DNA of 14,366 nt from Anaerolineaceae bacterium UBA5365 (GCA_002407905.1 DHPL01000066.1:2401-16766), one strand, 5' to 3'. Numbered from the stretch's first letter, positions 1 to 8,124 are shown. Numbers and translations are program-made. Notes: generated by a model from the letters alone, not told the origin.

Positions 1-638
1 GCAAAACGGATCATCCCTCTGGCGGCATGGCGCATGCCCTTCAATTCTTCCTGCTTGGCATAAGCCTCGGGGTCGTTGAAAAAGTCCAGTTTGGCCATAG
101 CGTGTTCAATTTCCTGGAGGAAGTCGAGCATGCCTTTGCGGTAGATCTTGTCGTCGTGCACGGTGTGCCCCGGCGAACGCTGTTCCATAAACTCGGTAAA
201 GATGCCGGCGCTGTAGGCTGCCCGCCATTCAGGTGTCATTTCAGCCAGCAGGCGCTCGCGCATGGAGCGGTTTTTCCAGTAGGGAATGATCTTACTTTCG
301 TGCAGCTGCCGGTCCGCGGAACTAACCTTGAAGCTCGTTTTCGGCCGGGTGTCCAGGATGTCCAGGTCCTGCAGGCTGTGGCAGCAGAGTTCCGGGTAGG
401 TTGGTGTTGCCTTGGGAGCGGGACCTTTCTCGCCCACGATAAGTTCGCCGTCGCCGATGTAAATGTTTTTATGTTCCATCAGGTAGGCAAATGCCAAGCC
501 GCGTTCCTCAGCAGCCGAAAGCATCCGCTCCTGCTGCTGGTAAAAATTTGTGATCAGCTCTGCGCGTTCGGCGGAGATACGCGGCAGGGCATCCAGGCTC
601 TCCTGCCTCAGGCGGGCAACGCGTTCTGAGATTGCCAT
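1..638 (-). CDS. hypD: Glycyl radical enzyme, trans-4-hydroxy-L-proline dehydratase-like (N-terminal part)
   Basis: This is the first 212 codons of a pyruvate formate-lyase/glycerol dehydratase superfamily enzyme; it runs off the left edge, so the catalytic Cys and the C-terminal glycyl-radical loop are not visible. Start ATG (636-638) follows AAGGAGG by 6 bases. Visible motifs are IGDGELIVGEKG (61-72), PTYPELCCHS (79-88) and TEFMEQRSPGHTV (148-160). From memory, these closely match Clostridioides difficile HypD, including the equivalents of its active-site Phe152 and His160 (here F150 and H158). HypD dehydrates trans-4-hydroxyproline to pyrroline-5-carboxylate in the cytoplasm. The gene starts 1 base after the stop of its activase, so the two are almost certainly co-transcribed. 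It is certainly a glycyl radical enzyme. The hydroxyproline substrate is an inference, since no pyrroline-5-carboxylate reductase gene is in view and close relatives may use other diols. Confidence 0.85.
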   Translation of the reverse strand, partial: MAISERVARLRQESLDALPRISAERAELITNFYQQQERMLSAAEERGLAFAYLMEHKNIYIGDGELIVGEKGPAPKATPTYPELCCHSLQDLDILDTRPKTSFKVSSADRQLHESKIIPYWKNRSMRERLLAEMTPEWRAAYSAGIFTEFMEQRSPGHTVHDDKIYRKGMLDFLQEIEHAMAKLDFFNDPEAYAKQEELKGMRHAARGMIRF

Positions 639-639
639 T

Positions 640-1545
640 TCATCCTCCTTGCTGGACCGGCAAACCAAGTTCCAGGAAATAAGCAGCGGCGCGATCCATT
701 GCATCCTGATCAGCTGGGGCGATTTTCCCCAGGCGGTGATCCGCGCCGATATTGGGGTATTTACTGCTTGCTACGTCATGGTAAGGCAAAATAAACACGC
801 GGGGGTTCCCCTCCAAGCCACGGATGAACGCCGCGCTGGCAGCCAGGTCATCCGGGCTGTCATTGACGCCTGGGATAATGGGGATCCGCAGCCAGAGTTC
901 TTTACCGGTCCTGGCCAGCTTTTCCAGGTTTGCCAAAATAAGCTCGTTGGAAACGCCGGTGTATTGCCTGTGTTTCTCGGGATCCAATAATTTGAGATCG
1001 TAGAGCACCAGGTCCAAAAGCGGCAGCACTTCTTCAAAGGCGGACCAGGGCGCGTGCCCGCAAGTATCCAGCGCACTATGGTAACCTCGCGCCTTACATG
1101 CTTGCAGCAAAGCTTTAAGCGCTTCCGGATGTGCGAGCGGCTCTCCCCCGCTAAAGGTGACCCCGCCGCCCGATTGCGTGTAAAAGGCCTCGTCGCTCAT
1201 GATCGTTTCCATAAGCTCATCCAGGCTGTATTCGCGGCCAACGATCTGGCGACCATCCGCATAACACACCGCGACGCAATCCCCGCATACCCGGCAAATG
1301 CCGCGGTCCGTGACCCAGTGATCGCCTAATTTCCGGATGGCGCCATGCGGGCAGGTGGCGGCGCAGGCGGCACAATCCACGCAGCGGTTGGGCAGGAGCA
1401 TTAGTTCGGGCGCAAAGCTCTGGCTTTCAGGGTTATGGCACCAGGCGCAGCTTAAAGGACAGCCTTTGAAGAAGACCGTGGTACGGATGCCGGGACCATC
1501 GTGAATGGAAAAGCGGCGCAAGTCGAAAATTAAACCGTTTGCCAC
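640..1545 (-). CDS. Glycyl-radical enzyme activating enzyme (radical SAM)
   Basis: 301-residue radical SAM protein that generates the glycyl radical on the enzyme encoded just downstream, using S-adenosylmethionine and a 4Fe-4S cluster. The N-terminus carries FSIHDGPGIRTTVFFKGC and the CX3CX2C motif at C29, C33 and C36. An inserted two-cluster ferredoxin domain follows with cysteines at 55, 58, 61, 65 and 84, 87, 90, 94, as in activases of the HypD/glycerol dehydratase type and unlike the short PflA form. SAM-binding GGVTFSGGEP lies near residues 126-136. The start is GTG at 1543-1545. No convincing Shine-Dalgarno sequence precedes it, but a perfect TATAAT lies 6 bases upstream, suggesting a leaderless transcript. 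It is the first gene of a two-gene operon with the glycyl radical enzyme and is divergent from trkA. Confidence 0.93.
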   Translation of the reverse strand: MANGLIFDLRRFSIHDGPGIRTTVFFKGCPLSCAWCHNPESQSFAPELMLLPNRCVDCAACAATCPHGAIRKLGDHWVTDRGICRVCGDCVAVCYADGRQIVGREYSLDELMETIMSDEAFYTQSGGGVTFSGGEPLAHPEALKALLQACKARGYHSALDTCGHAPWSAFEEVLPLLDLVLYDLKLLDPEKHRQYTGVSNELILANLEKLARTGKELWLRIPIIPGVNDSPDDLAASAAFIRGLEGNPRVFILPYHDVASSKYPNIGADHRLGKIAPADQDAMDRAAAYFLELGLPVQQGG

Positions 1546-1551
1546 GTCTTG

Positions 1552-1557
1552 ATTATA
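1552..1557 (-). promoter_or_regulatory. Candidate -10 element of the activase operon
   Basis: A perfect TATAAT on the minus strand ends 6 bases before the GTG start of the activase. A start site about 7 bases downstream would coincide with the GTG, giving a leaderless mRNA. No good -35 hexamer is seen at 16-18 bases upstream, so this is tentative. Confidence 0.4.
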
Positions 1558-1736
1558 AATAGGTTTCTGCTACCCGGCCGTGCTTTGCTTTTTTTCAGCA
1601 GGTTTATGGCTGCTTAACCGGCGGATACAACCAGCCTTCAAGTAGGGCAAAGGCATGGAAATAAGCGCGAATTACGGTAGACTTAAACAAGTTTCATGCG
1701 TAAAACAAAAACTCCCCAAGCAGATAAGAGAGCCTT

Positions 1737-3092
1737 ATGGAAATTGTAATCGTAGGCGGCGGAAAACTGGGCTACGCGCTTTGCCGGGATTTGGTGATCG
1801 AAGGGCACGAGATCGTGCTCATTGACCGCGACCCGATCCGCATCGAAGCACTGCAGGAGGAGTTGGATATCCGCTGCATCGTGGGCAATGGCTCCGCCAG
1901 GGATGTGCTCATCGAAGCCGATGTGCCCAGCTGCGATGTCTTTATCTCGGTGACGCCTGCGGACGAAACCAACGTTATCGCCGCCGCGATCGCCAAAAAA
2001 CTGGGCGCCGGTTTCAGCATCGCCCGTGTGCGTGGGCCTGAATACGCCCACGACCTGGATTTCTTTCACAACGAGTTCGGCATTGGGATGCTGATCAACC
2101 CGGATGCTGAATCTGCCGCTGATATCGTCCGTGCCTTTGACTATCCCGCTGCATCCAGCATCGAACCCTTTGAAAACGGTAAGGTGAACCTGGTGACCCT
2201 GCGCGTGCGGGATGATGCCCAGGTGATCGGGAAGAGCCTGGCTGAAGTGCGGATGCTGATCCCGGATATCCTGCTGCTTCTGATCGAGAGCGGCCAGCAA
2301 GCCATGGTGCCCAGCGGGGCCAGCGTGCTTAAGGCCGGCGACCTGGTTCAGGTACTGGGGCCGCGGACGGCGATTGATGCCTTTAGCAAACTTTGCGGCC
2401 ACCCCAACCGCAAGTGGAGCTCGGCGCTGGTCATCGGCGGGAAGCGCATTAGCTATTACCTCCTTCCCCCGCTGCTGCGCCGGGGCATTCAGGTAAAGGT
2501 AATTGAGGTAGACCGCGACACAGCGAACAAACTCGCCGCCGCCTTTCCCCAGGTGAAAGTGATCATCGGCGATGGAACCAACCAGCGTTTTTTGCAGGAA
2601 CAGCACCTGGCAAACTACGATGTAGCCGTAGCGCTGACCAATATTGATGAAGAAAACCTGATGTTCGCACTTTTTGCTCATCAGCAAGGCGTGCGCAAAA
2701 CCATCACCAAAGTGAACCGGCGGGAGCTTACCCGCCTTTTGGACCCCCGCAGCCTGAACACGATCATCACCCCGCATCTTTCTTCCACAGACGCGATCAT
2801 CCGCTATATCCGCTCTCATGAAAAACGCAGTTCCTCCAGCCTGGAGGGCTATGCCCGCCTTTCGACTGAAGGGGCCGAAGCCCTGGCCTTCATTGCCCAG
2901 GAAACTGACCGCGTGACCCGGATGCCGATTAAAGACCTGACGATCAAGCCCGGAAATGTGATCGGGCATATTCTGCGTGGTGAGGAGCAGATCGTCCCAT
3001 CTGGCAGCAGCCAGATCCAGGCCGGTGACCGCGTGCTCATTGTGAGCCTTAACCAGCATATCCACACTTTGGACGAGATCCTTAAAACATAG
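1737..3092 (+). CDS. trkA: Trk system potassium uptake regulatory subunit TrkA
   Basis: 451 residues, the usual length for full TrkA with two RCK halves. This cytoplasmic nucleotide-binding subunit forms a gating ring on TrkH and controls K+ flux in response to NAD(H)/ATP. The first Rossmann fold starts at residue 2 with GGGKLG (7-12) and the ribose-binding acidic residue D30. A TrkA-C domain lies near 150-215 (ending PSGASVLKAGDLVQVLG). A second, more degenerate nucleotide-binding fold starts near 230, and a second TrkA-C near 380-445 (VPSGSSQIQAGDRVLIVSL). The ATG at 1737 is chosen because the Rossmann strand follows immediately; only a weak AAGAGAG-like ribosome site precedes it. trkH begins 3 bases after the stop. 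A 460-residue ORF runs antisense to almost the whole gene but is a shadow of its biased codon use. Confidence 0.96.
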   Translation: MEIVIVGGGKLGYALCRDLVIEGHEIVLIDRDPIRIEALQEELDIRCIVGNGSARDVLIEADVPSCDVFISVTPADETNVIAAAIAKKLGAGFSIARVRGPEYAHDLDFFHNEFGIGMLINPDAESAADIVRAFDYPAASSIEPFENGKVNLVTLRVRDDAQVIGKSLAEVRMLIPDILLLLIESGQQAMVPSGASVLKAGDLVQVLGPRTAIDAFSKLCGHPNRKWSSALVIGGKRISYYLLPPLLRRGIQVKVIEVDRDTANKLAAAFPQVKVIIGDGTNQRFLQEQHLANYDVAVALTNIDEENLMFALFAHQQGVRKTITKVNRRELTRLLDPRSLNTIITPHLSSTDAIIRYIRSHEKRSSSSLEGYARLSTEGAEALAFIAQETDRVTRMPIKDLTIKPGNVIGHILRGEEQIVPSGSSQIQAGDRVLIVSLNQHIHTLDEILKT

Positions 3093-3095
3093 GCT

Positions 3096-4544
3096 ATGAA
3101 TACCGGAATGATCCGCTATATGCTGGGCAAGCTGCTCCTAATCCTGAGCGTGCTCATGCTGCCTTCGCTGATTCTGGGCTTTGCCTACAGCGAACCGAGG
3201 CAGGTTCTGCTCAGTTTTTTGGCCAGCATGGCCATCAGCGCGATTCTGGGTTATTTGCTCAGTTTTCGCAAGCCGAAAACCCAGGATTTTTATTCCCAGG
3301 AAAGCATTGTGCTGGTGGCGCTGGCCTGGTTTTCGCTTTCTGCGGTGGGCGCCTTGCCCTTTTACCTCAGCAGCGGTGCCAGTTTGGTGGACGCGCTATT
3401 TGAATCGTTCAGCGGTTTTACAACTACTGGTGCCAGCGTGTTAAGCCATACCCTCGATTCGCTGCCCCGCTCCCTGCTCTTTTGGCGCAGCTTCACCCTG
3501 ATGATCGGCGGCATGGGGATGCTGGTATTCATCATCCAGGTGCTGCCCAACTTAGGCTCGCATGGCCTTTACATCATGCGCGCTGAGATGCCGGGGCCTA
3601 ATTTTGGCAAGCTGGAATCCAAGGTGAGCAGCAGCATCAACATCCTGTACGGCATTTACCTCAGCATGACTGCCGTGCTCACCCTGCTTTTGCGCCTGGG
3701 CGGCGTGCCCTGGTTCGATTCTGTACTTTTGGCCTTTGGCACAGCCGGCACCGGGGGCTTCAATTTTTACCCAAATTCAGTTGCCCATTACGGCAACCCC
3801 TACGTTGAAGTGGTGATCGCCATTGGAATGATGGTCTTTGGGATGAGTTACATTTTCTTTTACCTGATTGCCATCCGGAAGTACCGGCAGGTGCTGCGCA
3901 GCGAGGAACTGCATTGGTACCTGGGGATCATCCTGGTTTCAGTGGTTTTGATCAGCATCGGGGTTTACCAACGCTACGATTCATTCGGCAGCATGCTGCG
4001 GGACGTGTTTTTTACGGTCAGCTCTGTCAATTCCACCACCGCCTATACCACTGTGGATTTCAGGCCCTGGCCGGTTTACACGCATGTGATTTTGCTCTTC
4101 CTGATGTTCGTTGGCGCGATGAGCGGTTCTACCAGCTCCGGCCTGAAGGTGGCGCGCCTGGCGGTTTTTGTTAAATCCATCCGGCAGGAGATGCGCCGCA
4201 TGGTTTCGCCGGACCGGGCTGTGCCCATCAATTACGATGGCAAGGAACTGAGCCAGCGTGAGCAGCGCAGCATCGCTTTTTATCTGATGACCTACTTGGC
4301 CGTATTTCTGATCCTGCTGGCTGTGATTAGCCTGGATACCAAAACATTTAGCAGCGCGTTCAGCGCAGTGATTGCTACGCTGAACAATGTGGGCGGCGGT
4401 CTGGACCTTTTGGGCCCTTCGATGGACTACAGTGCCCTGCACGACCGCACCAAGCTCATCATGTGCCTGGCGATGGTTTTAGGCAGGCTGGAAATTTACC
4501 CGGTCCTGATTTTGTTCGCGCCTAGTACCTGGCGCAAGGTTTAA
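3096..4544 (+). CDS. trkH: Trk system potassium uptake membrane subunit TrkH
   Basis: 482-residue polytopic membrane protein, the K+-translocating subunit of the Trk complex, built from four pore-loop repeats. First hydrophobic segments are at about 8-30 and 38-56. Filter segments are TTTGAS (109-114), TAGTGGF (216-222), STTAY (313-317) and NNVGGG (430-435). The conserved TrkH C-terminus GRLEIYPVLILFAP is at 463-476, and the intramembrane gate-like segment SGSTSSGLKVARL is near 343-355. The third filter segment is unusual: the canonical motif reads TTTGY/F, and here the glycine is A316. Whether this changes K+/Na+ selectivity cannot be told from sequence. The ATG is 3 bases after the trkA stop, so the pair is translationally linked; the 2-hydroxyacid dehydrogenase follows after 12 bases. 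Confidence 0.95.
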   Translation: MNTGMIRYMLGKLLLILSVLMLPSLILGFAYSEPRQVLLSFLASMAISAILGYLLSFRKPKTQDFYSQESIVLVALAWFSLSAVGALPFYLSSGASLVDALFESFSGFTTTGASVLSHTLDSLPRSLLFWRSFTLMIGGMGMLVFIIQVLPNLGSHGLYIMRAEMPGPNFGKLESKVSSSINILYGIYLSMTAVLTLLLRLGGVPWFDSVLLAFGTAGTGGFNFYPNSVAHYGNPYVEVVIAIGMMVFGMSYIFFYLIAIRKYRQVLRSEELHWYLGIILVSVVLISIGVYQRYDSFGSMLRDVFFTVSSVNSTTAYTTVDFRPWPVYTHVILLFLMFVGAMSGSTSSGLKVARLAVFVKSIRQEMRRMVSPDRAVPINYDGKELSQREQRSIAFYLMTYLAVFLILLAVISLDTKTFSSAFSAVIATLNNVGGGLDLLGPSMDYSALHDRTKLIMCLAMVLGRLEIYPVLILFAPSTWRKV

Positions 4545-4556
4545 CGGAGCGCTTGA

Positions 4557-5579
4557 GTGGAAAAAGTACTGATCGTGTCCTATCTGGAGCCTGACCTGGT
4601 TGCCCGGGTGGAGAAGGATTTTCCGGCCGTGCGGGTGATCTACCGGCCGGATTTACTGCCCCCGCCCCGCTACATCAGCGACCATACATCCACTCAAGGG
4701 AAGCTTGAGCCTGGCCAGGAAGCGGAATGGGCTGCTTTGCTGGGCGAGGCAACCGTGCTCTTCGATTTCGACCATCGCCAGCCGGCGCTGCTGCCGGAGC
4801 GGGCGAGGAATCTACGCTGGGTGCAGGCCACCAGCAGCGGGATCGGCACTTTGATGCAACGCTGGAATTACACTGAGTTGATGCCTAATGTCCGCTTCAC
4901 GACTGCCCGGGGCATCCATGCCATCCCACTTGCCGAGCATGTTTTGCAAGTTCTATTGAACCATTATCGGCGCTATCCACATGCGCAGAATCTGCAGGCT
5001 GGCCGCAGCTGGCAGCGTTATTGCGCCAGCGATTTGGCTGGACGTAAGGTTGGCATTTTAGGCTTGGGCGAAGTTGGGAAAAAGGTTGCTGAGTATAGTG
5101 CCGCCTTGGGGATGGTGACACTGGGCACCAACCGCTCCGGGCAAAACCGGGAAGCCGTCCAGAAATACTATCCTGCCGCGGAGATGGATGCTTTCTTTAG
5201 GGCTTCAGAGATATTGGTGATCACCCTGCCCCTAACTGAAGCTACGCGCAATTTGGTCTCCCGAGGGCGCATCGGCCAATTGCCACAGGGGGCCTACCTG
5301 ATCAACATTGGCCGCGGTGCAGTCTTGGACGAAGCTGCCCTGGGCGAGGCGCTGCGGAGCGGCCACCTCAGCGGCGCAGCCCTGGATGTGGCCGGCGGCG
5401 AACCCTTAAGCCCCGGCAGCCCGCTCTGGGACCTGCCCAACCTGGTGATCACGCCCCACTCCGCCAGCACCAGCGACCGTGAGAACTTGCGATTAATCGC
5501 CCTGTTTGAGGATAATCTGGAGCGCTATTTAACCAGAAAACCCCTGCTGAATCTCTACGATCCAGCAAAGGGGTATTAG
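4557..5579 (+). CDS. D-isomer-specific 2-hydroxyacid dehydrogenase family protein
   Basis: 340-residue NAD(P)-dependent oxidoreductase that would interconvert a 2-oxoacid and a D-2-hydroxyacid in the cytoplasm. The family fold is complete: an N-terminal substrate domain, then the Rossmann fold VGILGLGEVG (165-174), and the catalytic triad Arg253 (INIGRGAV), Glu282 (DVAGGEPL) and His301 (TPHSAS) at the usual spacings. The start is GTG at 4557, preceded by CGGAG with 7 bases between. It lies 12 bases after trkH and probably shares its transcript, although no functional link to K+ transport is evident. Substrate is not predictable; glyoxylate/hydroxypyruvate reductase, D-lactate or phosphoglycerate dehydrogenase-like activities are all possible. 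It lacks the C-terminal ACT regulatory domain of long SerA enzymes. Confidence 0.9.
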   Translation: MEKVLIVSYLEPDLVARVEKDFPAVRVIYRPDLLPPPRYISDHTSTQGKLEPGQEAEWAALLGEATVLFDFDHRQPALLPERARNLRWVQATSSGIGTLMQRWNYTELMPNVRFTTARGIHAIPLAEHVLQVLLNHYRRYPHAQNLQAGRSWQRYCASDLAGRKVGILGLGEVGKKVAEYSAALGMVTLGTNRSGQNREAVQKYYPAAEMDAFFRASEILVITLPLTEATRNLVSRGRIGQLPQGAYLINIGRGAVLDEAALGEALRSGHLSGAALDVAGGEPLSPGSPLWDLPNLVITPHSASTSDRENLRLIALFEDNLERYLTRKPLLNLYDPAKGY

Positions 5580-5621
5580 TACCGCTCAACTTTGGCTAAA
5601 CGCTTAATGATCAATAATCGT

Positions 5622-6647
5622 TCAACGCTGAACCCTGCCGCTGGCATCCCCGCCCATCAGTTTTTTAACATCTTCCAACGTGACCCTGTTGAAATCTCCG
5701 TTTACCGAATGTTTCAGGCAGCTCGCAGCCACTGCAAACTCAAGCGCTTCCCGTGGATGGGAAAAATGGTTGAGGCCATAGATAAGGCCGCCGCTAAATG
5801 AATCCCCCCCACCAACCCGATCCACAATATCTGTGATCTGATAACGTTTGCTTAAGTAGAAATTGTTGCGGTCATTAAGGCAGGCAGCCCAGCCATTCAC
5901 GTCCGCACTTTGACTCTCACGCAGGGTGATCGCAATCATCCGCATACTAGGGTAACACTCCAACACTTTATTGCTAAGCTTCTTATAAGCCTCGGTATCC
6001 AGTTCACCACTTTCAACATGAACATCAGCTTCAATTTCTAGCGCTTTTTGGATATCTTCCTCGTTGGCGACAGTTACATCCACAAATTTCACCAATTCCC
6101 GCATCACTTCACTGGCCTTCTTACCATACTTCCAGAGGTTTTTACGGTAATTCAAGTCACAAGACACCGTCAACCCAGTCTCTTTTGCAGCTTTCACGCA
6201 CGCAAGGGAATTCTGCATGGCCGCTTCAGAAATAGCCGGGGTAATCCCGGTGATATGCAGCCAGCCTGCACCTTCAAAGATAGCGGGCCAGTCAAATGCC
6301 TCTGGGCCAGCGGTTGCGATGGATGCGTGCGCGCGGTCGTAGATCACTTTGCTCGGTAAGGCGTTGGCGCCAGCTTCCAAAAAATAGATACCCATACGTT
6401 CGCCCTGGCGCAGAATGAGACTCGTATCTACTCCTAGTCCGCGCAGCTCGCGAATACAAGCATCTCCGATGGCGTTCGCCGGCAATGCTGTTACAAAACT
6501 TGCTTGCATCCCATAGTTAGCCAAGCTCACAGCAACATTAGCTTCTCCGCCCCCAAAGGTGGCCTCCAGCGAATGTGACTGAAAAAGTCTCTCAACGCCT
6601 GGTGTTTTGAGCCTGAGCATGATCTCGCCAAAAGTGATGATCTTCAT
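5622..6647 (-). CDS. kdgK: 2-keto-3-deoxygluconate kinase (PfkB family)
   Basis: 341-residue PfkB/ribokinase-fold sugar kinase. Substrate-side motif [16 protein letters not shown] is at 31-46, and the KDG-kinase-like segment [10 protein letters not shown] at 163-172. The ATP/anion-hole signature [16 protein letters not shown] is at 276-291, with D282 as catalytic base. The C-terminal [11 protein letters not shown] is typical of KdgK. It would phosphorylate 2-dehydro-3-deoxy-D-gluconate to KDPG in the cytoplasm. The adjacent KDPG aldolase gene, whose stop lies 10 bases upstream, strongly supports this substrate. The ATG at 6645-6647 is preceded by a GAAGG-type ribosome site overlapping the aldolase stop, consistent with translational coupling. 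It converges on the 2-hydroxyacid dehydrogenase gene, and I see no clear hairpin terminator in the 42-base gap between them. Confidence 0.92.
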   Translation of the reverse strand: MKIITFGEIMLRLKTPGVERLFQSHSLEATFGGGEANVAVSLANYGMQASFVTALPANAIGDACIRELRGLGVDTSLILRQGERMGIYFLEAGANALPSKVIYDRAHASIATAGPEAFDWPAIFEGAGWLHITGITPAISEAAMQNSLACVKAAKETGLTVSCDLNYRKNLWKYGKKASEVMRELVKFVDVTVANEEDIQKALEIEADVHVESGELDTEAYKKLSNKVLECYPSMRMIAITLRESQSADVNGWAACLNDRNNFYLSKRYQITDIVDRVGGGDSFSGGLIYGLNHFSHPREALEFAVAASCLKHSVNGDFNRVTLEDVKKLMGGDASGRVQR

Positions 6648-6657
6648 AGGTCAGCCT

Positions 6658-7617
6658 TCATTTCTGTAGTAGGTGGACAGCAAACCCAGCCACCTGATCT
6701 TTAAAATACGCTGCTACTACTTTACCATTCAGCGAGTTGATATTGGCTTCATCAAACTCGAAGCCTTGGTTTTTCATGTATGCCATCCCGCGATTGATAT
6801 CATTAGTTCGGATCGCAAGATGGCCATGTTTGCCCAAGAAAGGCGTCTTCATAAACTCGAATCCGGTCCCTGCAAAACAAGAACTGCTCCCTTCTTTTAC
6901 AGGGAAACCAAACATAGCCCTCATCGCTTCCGCACTGGCTATTGCCTCTTCAGTGTTATCGCAGTTAAGCCCTACATGAGCTAATTCAAATCCCAGCAGG
7001 GCTTTGCGGCTCTCTGCAGAAAGGCGGGTGATACTTTCGAAATCCTTGTTGGAAATGTCGTTTTTGGAGCATACCCAGGATCCACCTACAGCAAACACAT
7101 TAGGAGCTGTAATAAATTCAACCAGGTTGCAGGCATCCACACCGCCTGTGGGAATAAATTTAACATTCGGGAAGGGGCCGCCCAATGCCTTGAGGCCTGC
7201 TAATCCGCCATAGACATTGGCTGGGAAGAACTTGAGCACCTTCAGGCCATACTTTAAAGCTTTGATGATCTCGGAAGGTGTCACGCAGCCTGGGATGACC
7301 AATACCCCTGCCTGAACGCAATAATTGACCATTTCTTCATCAAAGCCCGGGGAAACGATGAAATTTGCACCGGCTTCAATACACGCTTTTGCCTCTTCGA
7401 CGGTAAGTACTGTTCCCGCGCCAACTAACATTTCCGGCAGTTCCCTTGCCACCAGGCGAATCGAATCCAGCCCAGCGCTAGTTCGCAAAGTGATCTCCAT
7501 CACGTCGATGCCGCCACCCAATAAGGCTTTGGCTGTCGCTATGGCATCATCAGTTTTAGCCAAAACCACTACCGGCACGATTCCGCATTGATAAATCCGT
7601 TCTTCAACATTTTCCAT
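6658..7617 (-). CDS. eda: KDPG/KHG aldolase with C-terminal VOC-like domain
   Basis: 319 residues, about 100 more than a standard KDPG aldolase (roughly 205-215). Residues 1-208 are a class I aldolase: general-base Glu41 in MEITLRT, PGCVTP at 109-114, Schiff-base Lys129 in LKFFPAN, and the phosphate-binding TGGV near 157-160. It would cleave KDPG to pyruvate and glyceraldehyde-3-phosphate. Residues 210-319 look like a single vicinal-oxygen-chelate (glyoxalase/bleomycin-resistance) module, with HVGLN at 214-218 and GHLAIRTND at 265-273. H214, E254, H266 and H315 are plausible metal-ligand positions. The role of this extra domain is unknown. TTGGAG lies 6 bases or more before the ATG. First intact gene of the kdgK pair, divergent from the IclR gene across a 563-base gap. 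Confidence 0.93.
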   Translation of the reverse strand: MENVEERIYQCGIVPVVVLAKTDDAIATAKALLGGGIDVMEITLRTSAGLDSIRLVARELPEMLVGAGTVLTVEEAKACIEAGANFIVSPGFDEEMVNYCVQAGVLVIPGCVTPSEIIKALKYGLKVLKFFPANVYGGLAGLKALGGPFPNVKFIPTGGVDACNLVEFITAPNVFAVGGSWVCSKNDISNKDFESITRLSAESRKALLGFELAHVGLNCDNTEEAIASAEAMRAMFGFPVKEGSSSCFAGTGFEFMKTPFLGKHGHLAIRTNDINRGMAYMKNQGFEFDEANINSLNGKVVAAYFKDQVAGFAVHLLQK

Positions 7618-7654
7618 ATAATTGCTCCAATCTATTTATCCGGACAATCCGGCT

Positions 7655-7908
7655 TCACTTCAATGCAGTTTCAAAAGCTTCGTAATTAATCTCCAAAGAT
7701 CCTCCGGTGGAGGCAGTTCTCGACTTCAGTGAATAAGCAGGAACTTGAGTCACAATGGCGTTTATCTCTTCGGTCAAATCATCCGTCATTTCCATAGATA
7801 GACGGACCCTGTGTTGAACTTTTTTCGAGGAGCGATGTTTTGTGCAGCCTCCAGCAAACCCACGTGGCTGGAAATCAAGGCCGACACACCAGGACGGTAT
7901 ATGTCCTA
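7655..7908 (-). pseudogene. Possible decayed coding sequence upstream of eda (unrecognised)
   Basis: On the minus strand two adjacent frames look protein-like and appear to hand over to each other. Bases 7905 to about 7801 read as ...GVSALISSHVGLLEAA..., then a different frame from about 7801 to the stop at 7655 reads as LSMEMTDDLTEEINAIV... and ends 37 bases before eda. A frameshift near 7801 would join them, and a TAG at 7906-7908 blocks the first frame upstream. The second frame alone forms a 96-codon ORF (7655-7945), but its first part lacks coding character. I do not recognise the family. It may be the remnant of a former first gene of the eda-kdgK operon, or chance. Low confidence. Confidence 0.25.
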
Positions 7909-8073
7909 GCTCCCCCCACCTCACATCAGGTAAAGAATCCCTCAAGGCTTATCTCCCTCCACAGTACGGTTTTGGCTACCTTCAGTTCTAGCTGCCATTT
8001 TCTGCAAAGGAGCTCTGCAGCCAGCAGGCTAACTGACAACTAAAACCTGATTTCGGCAAAATGTTTCACTAGA

Positions 8074-8102
8074 TTGAACCAAGTTCCACGTAATGATACA
8101 AT
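8074..8102 (+). promoter_or_regulatory. Sigma-70-type promoter for the IclR gene
   Basis: A -35 TTGAAC (8074-8079), a 17-base spacer and a -10 TACAAT (8097-8102) match the consensus at 4/6 and 5/6 positions. The predicted start near 8109 leaves a leader of about 70 bases before the ATG at 8181. Confidence 0.6.
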
Positions 8103-8124
8103 AGGGCCATAGTTACGTCAAGAC

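Noticed and set aside
27..629. 200-codon plus-strand ORF at the left edge
   Set aside because: Shadow of the glycyl radical enzyme on the minus strand, which is open across the window edge and has conserved motifs.
1683..3065. 460-codon minus-strand ORF antisense to trkA
   Set aside because: It covers almost exactly the trkA gene, has no recognisable domain, and its composition is that expected from the complement of GC-biased codons.
5592..5801. 69-codon plus-strand ORF after the 2-hydroxyacid dehydrogenase
   Set aside because: Mostly overlaps the 3' end of kdgK on the opposite strand and shows no recognisable protein features.
7640..7652. CCGGA-3-TCCGG inverted repeat upstream of eda
   Set aside because: Only 5 bp per arm, with no T tract and no second copy; likely chance, though an operator cannot be excluded.
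7840..8043. 67-codon plus-strand ORF in the eda-IclR gap
   Set aside because: No ribosome site or coding character; the opposite strand looks slightly more protein-like, though that is weak too.
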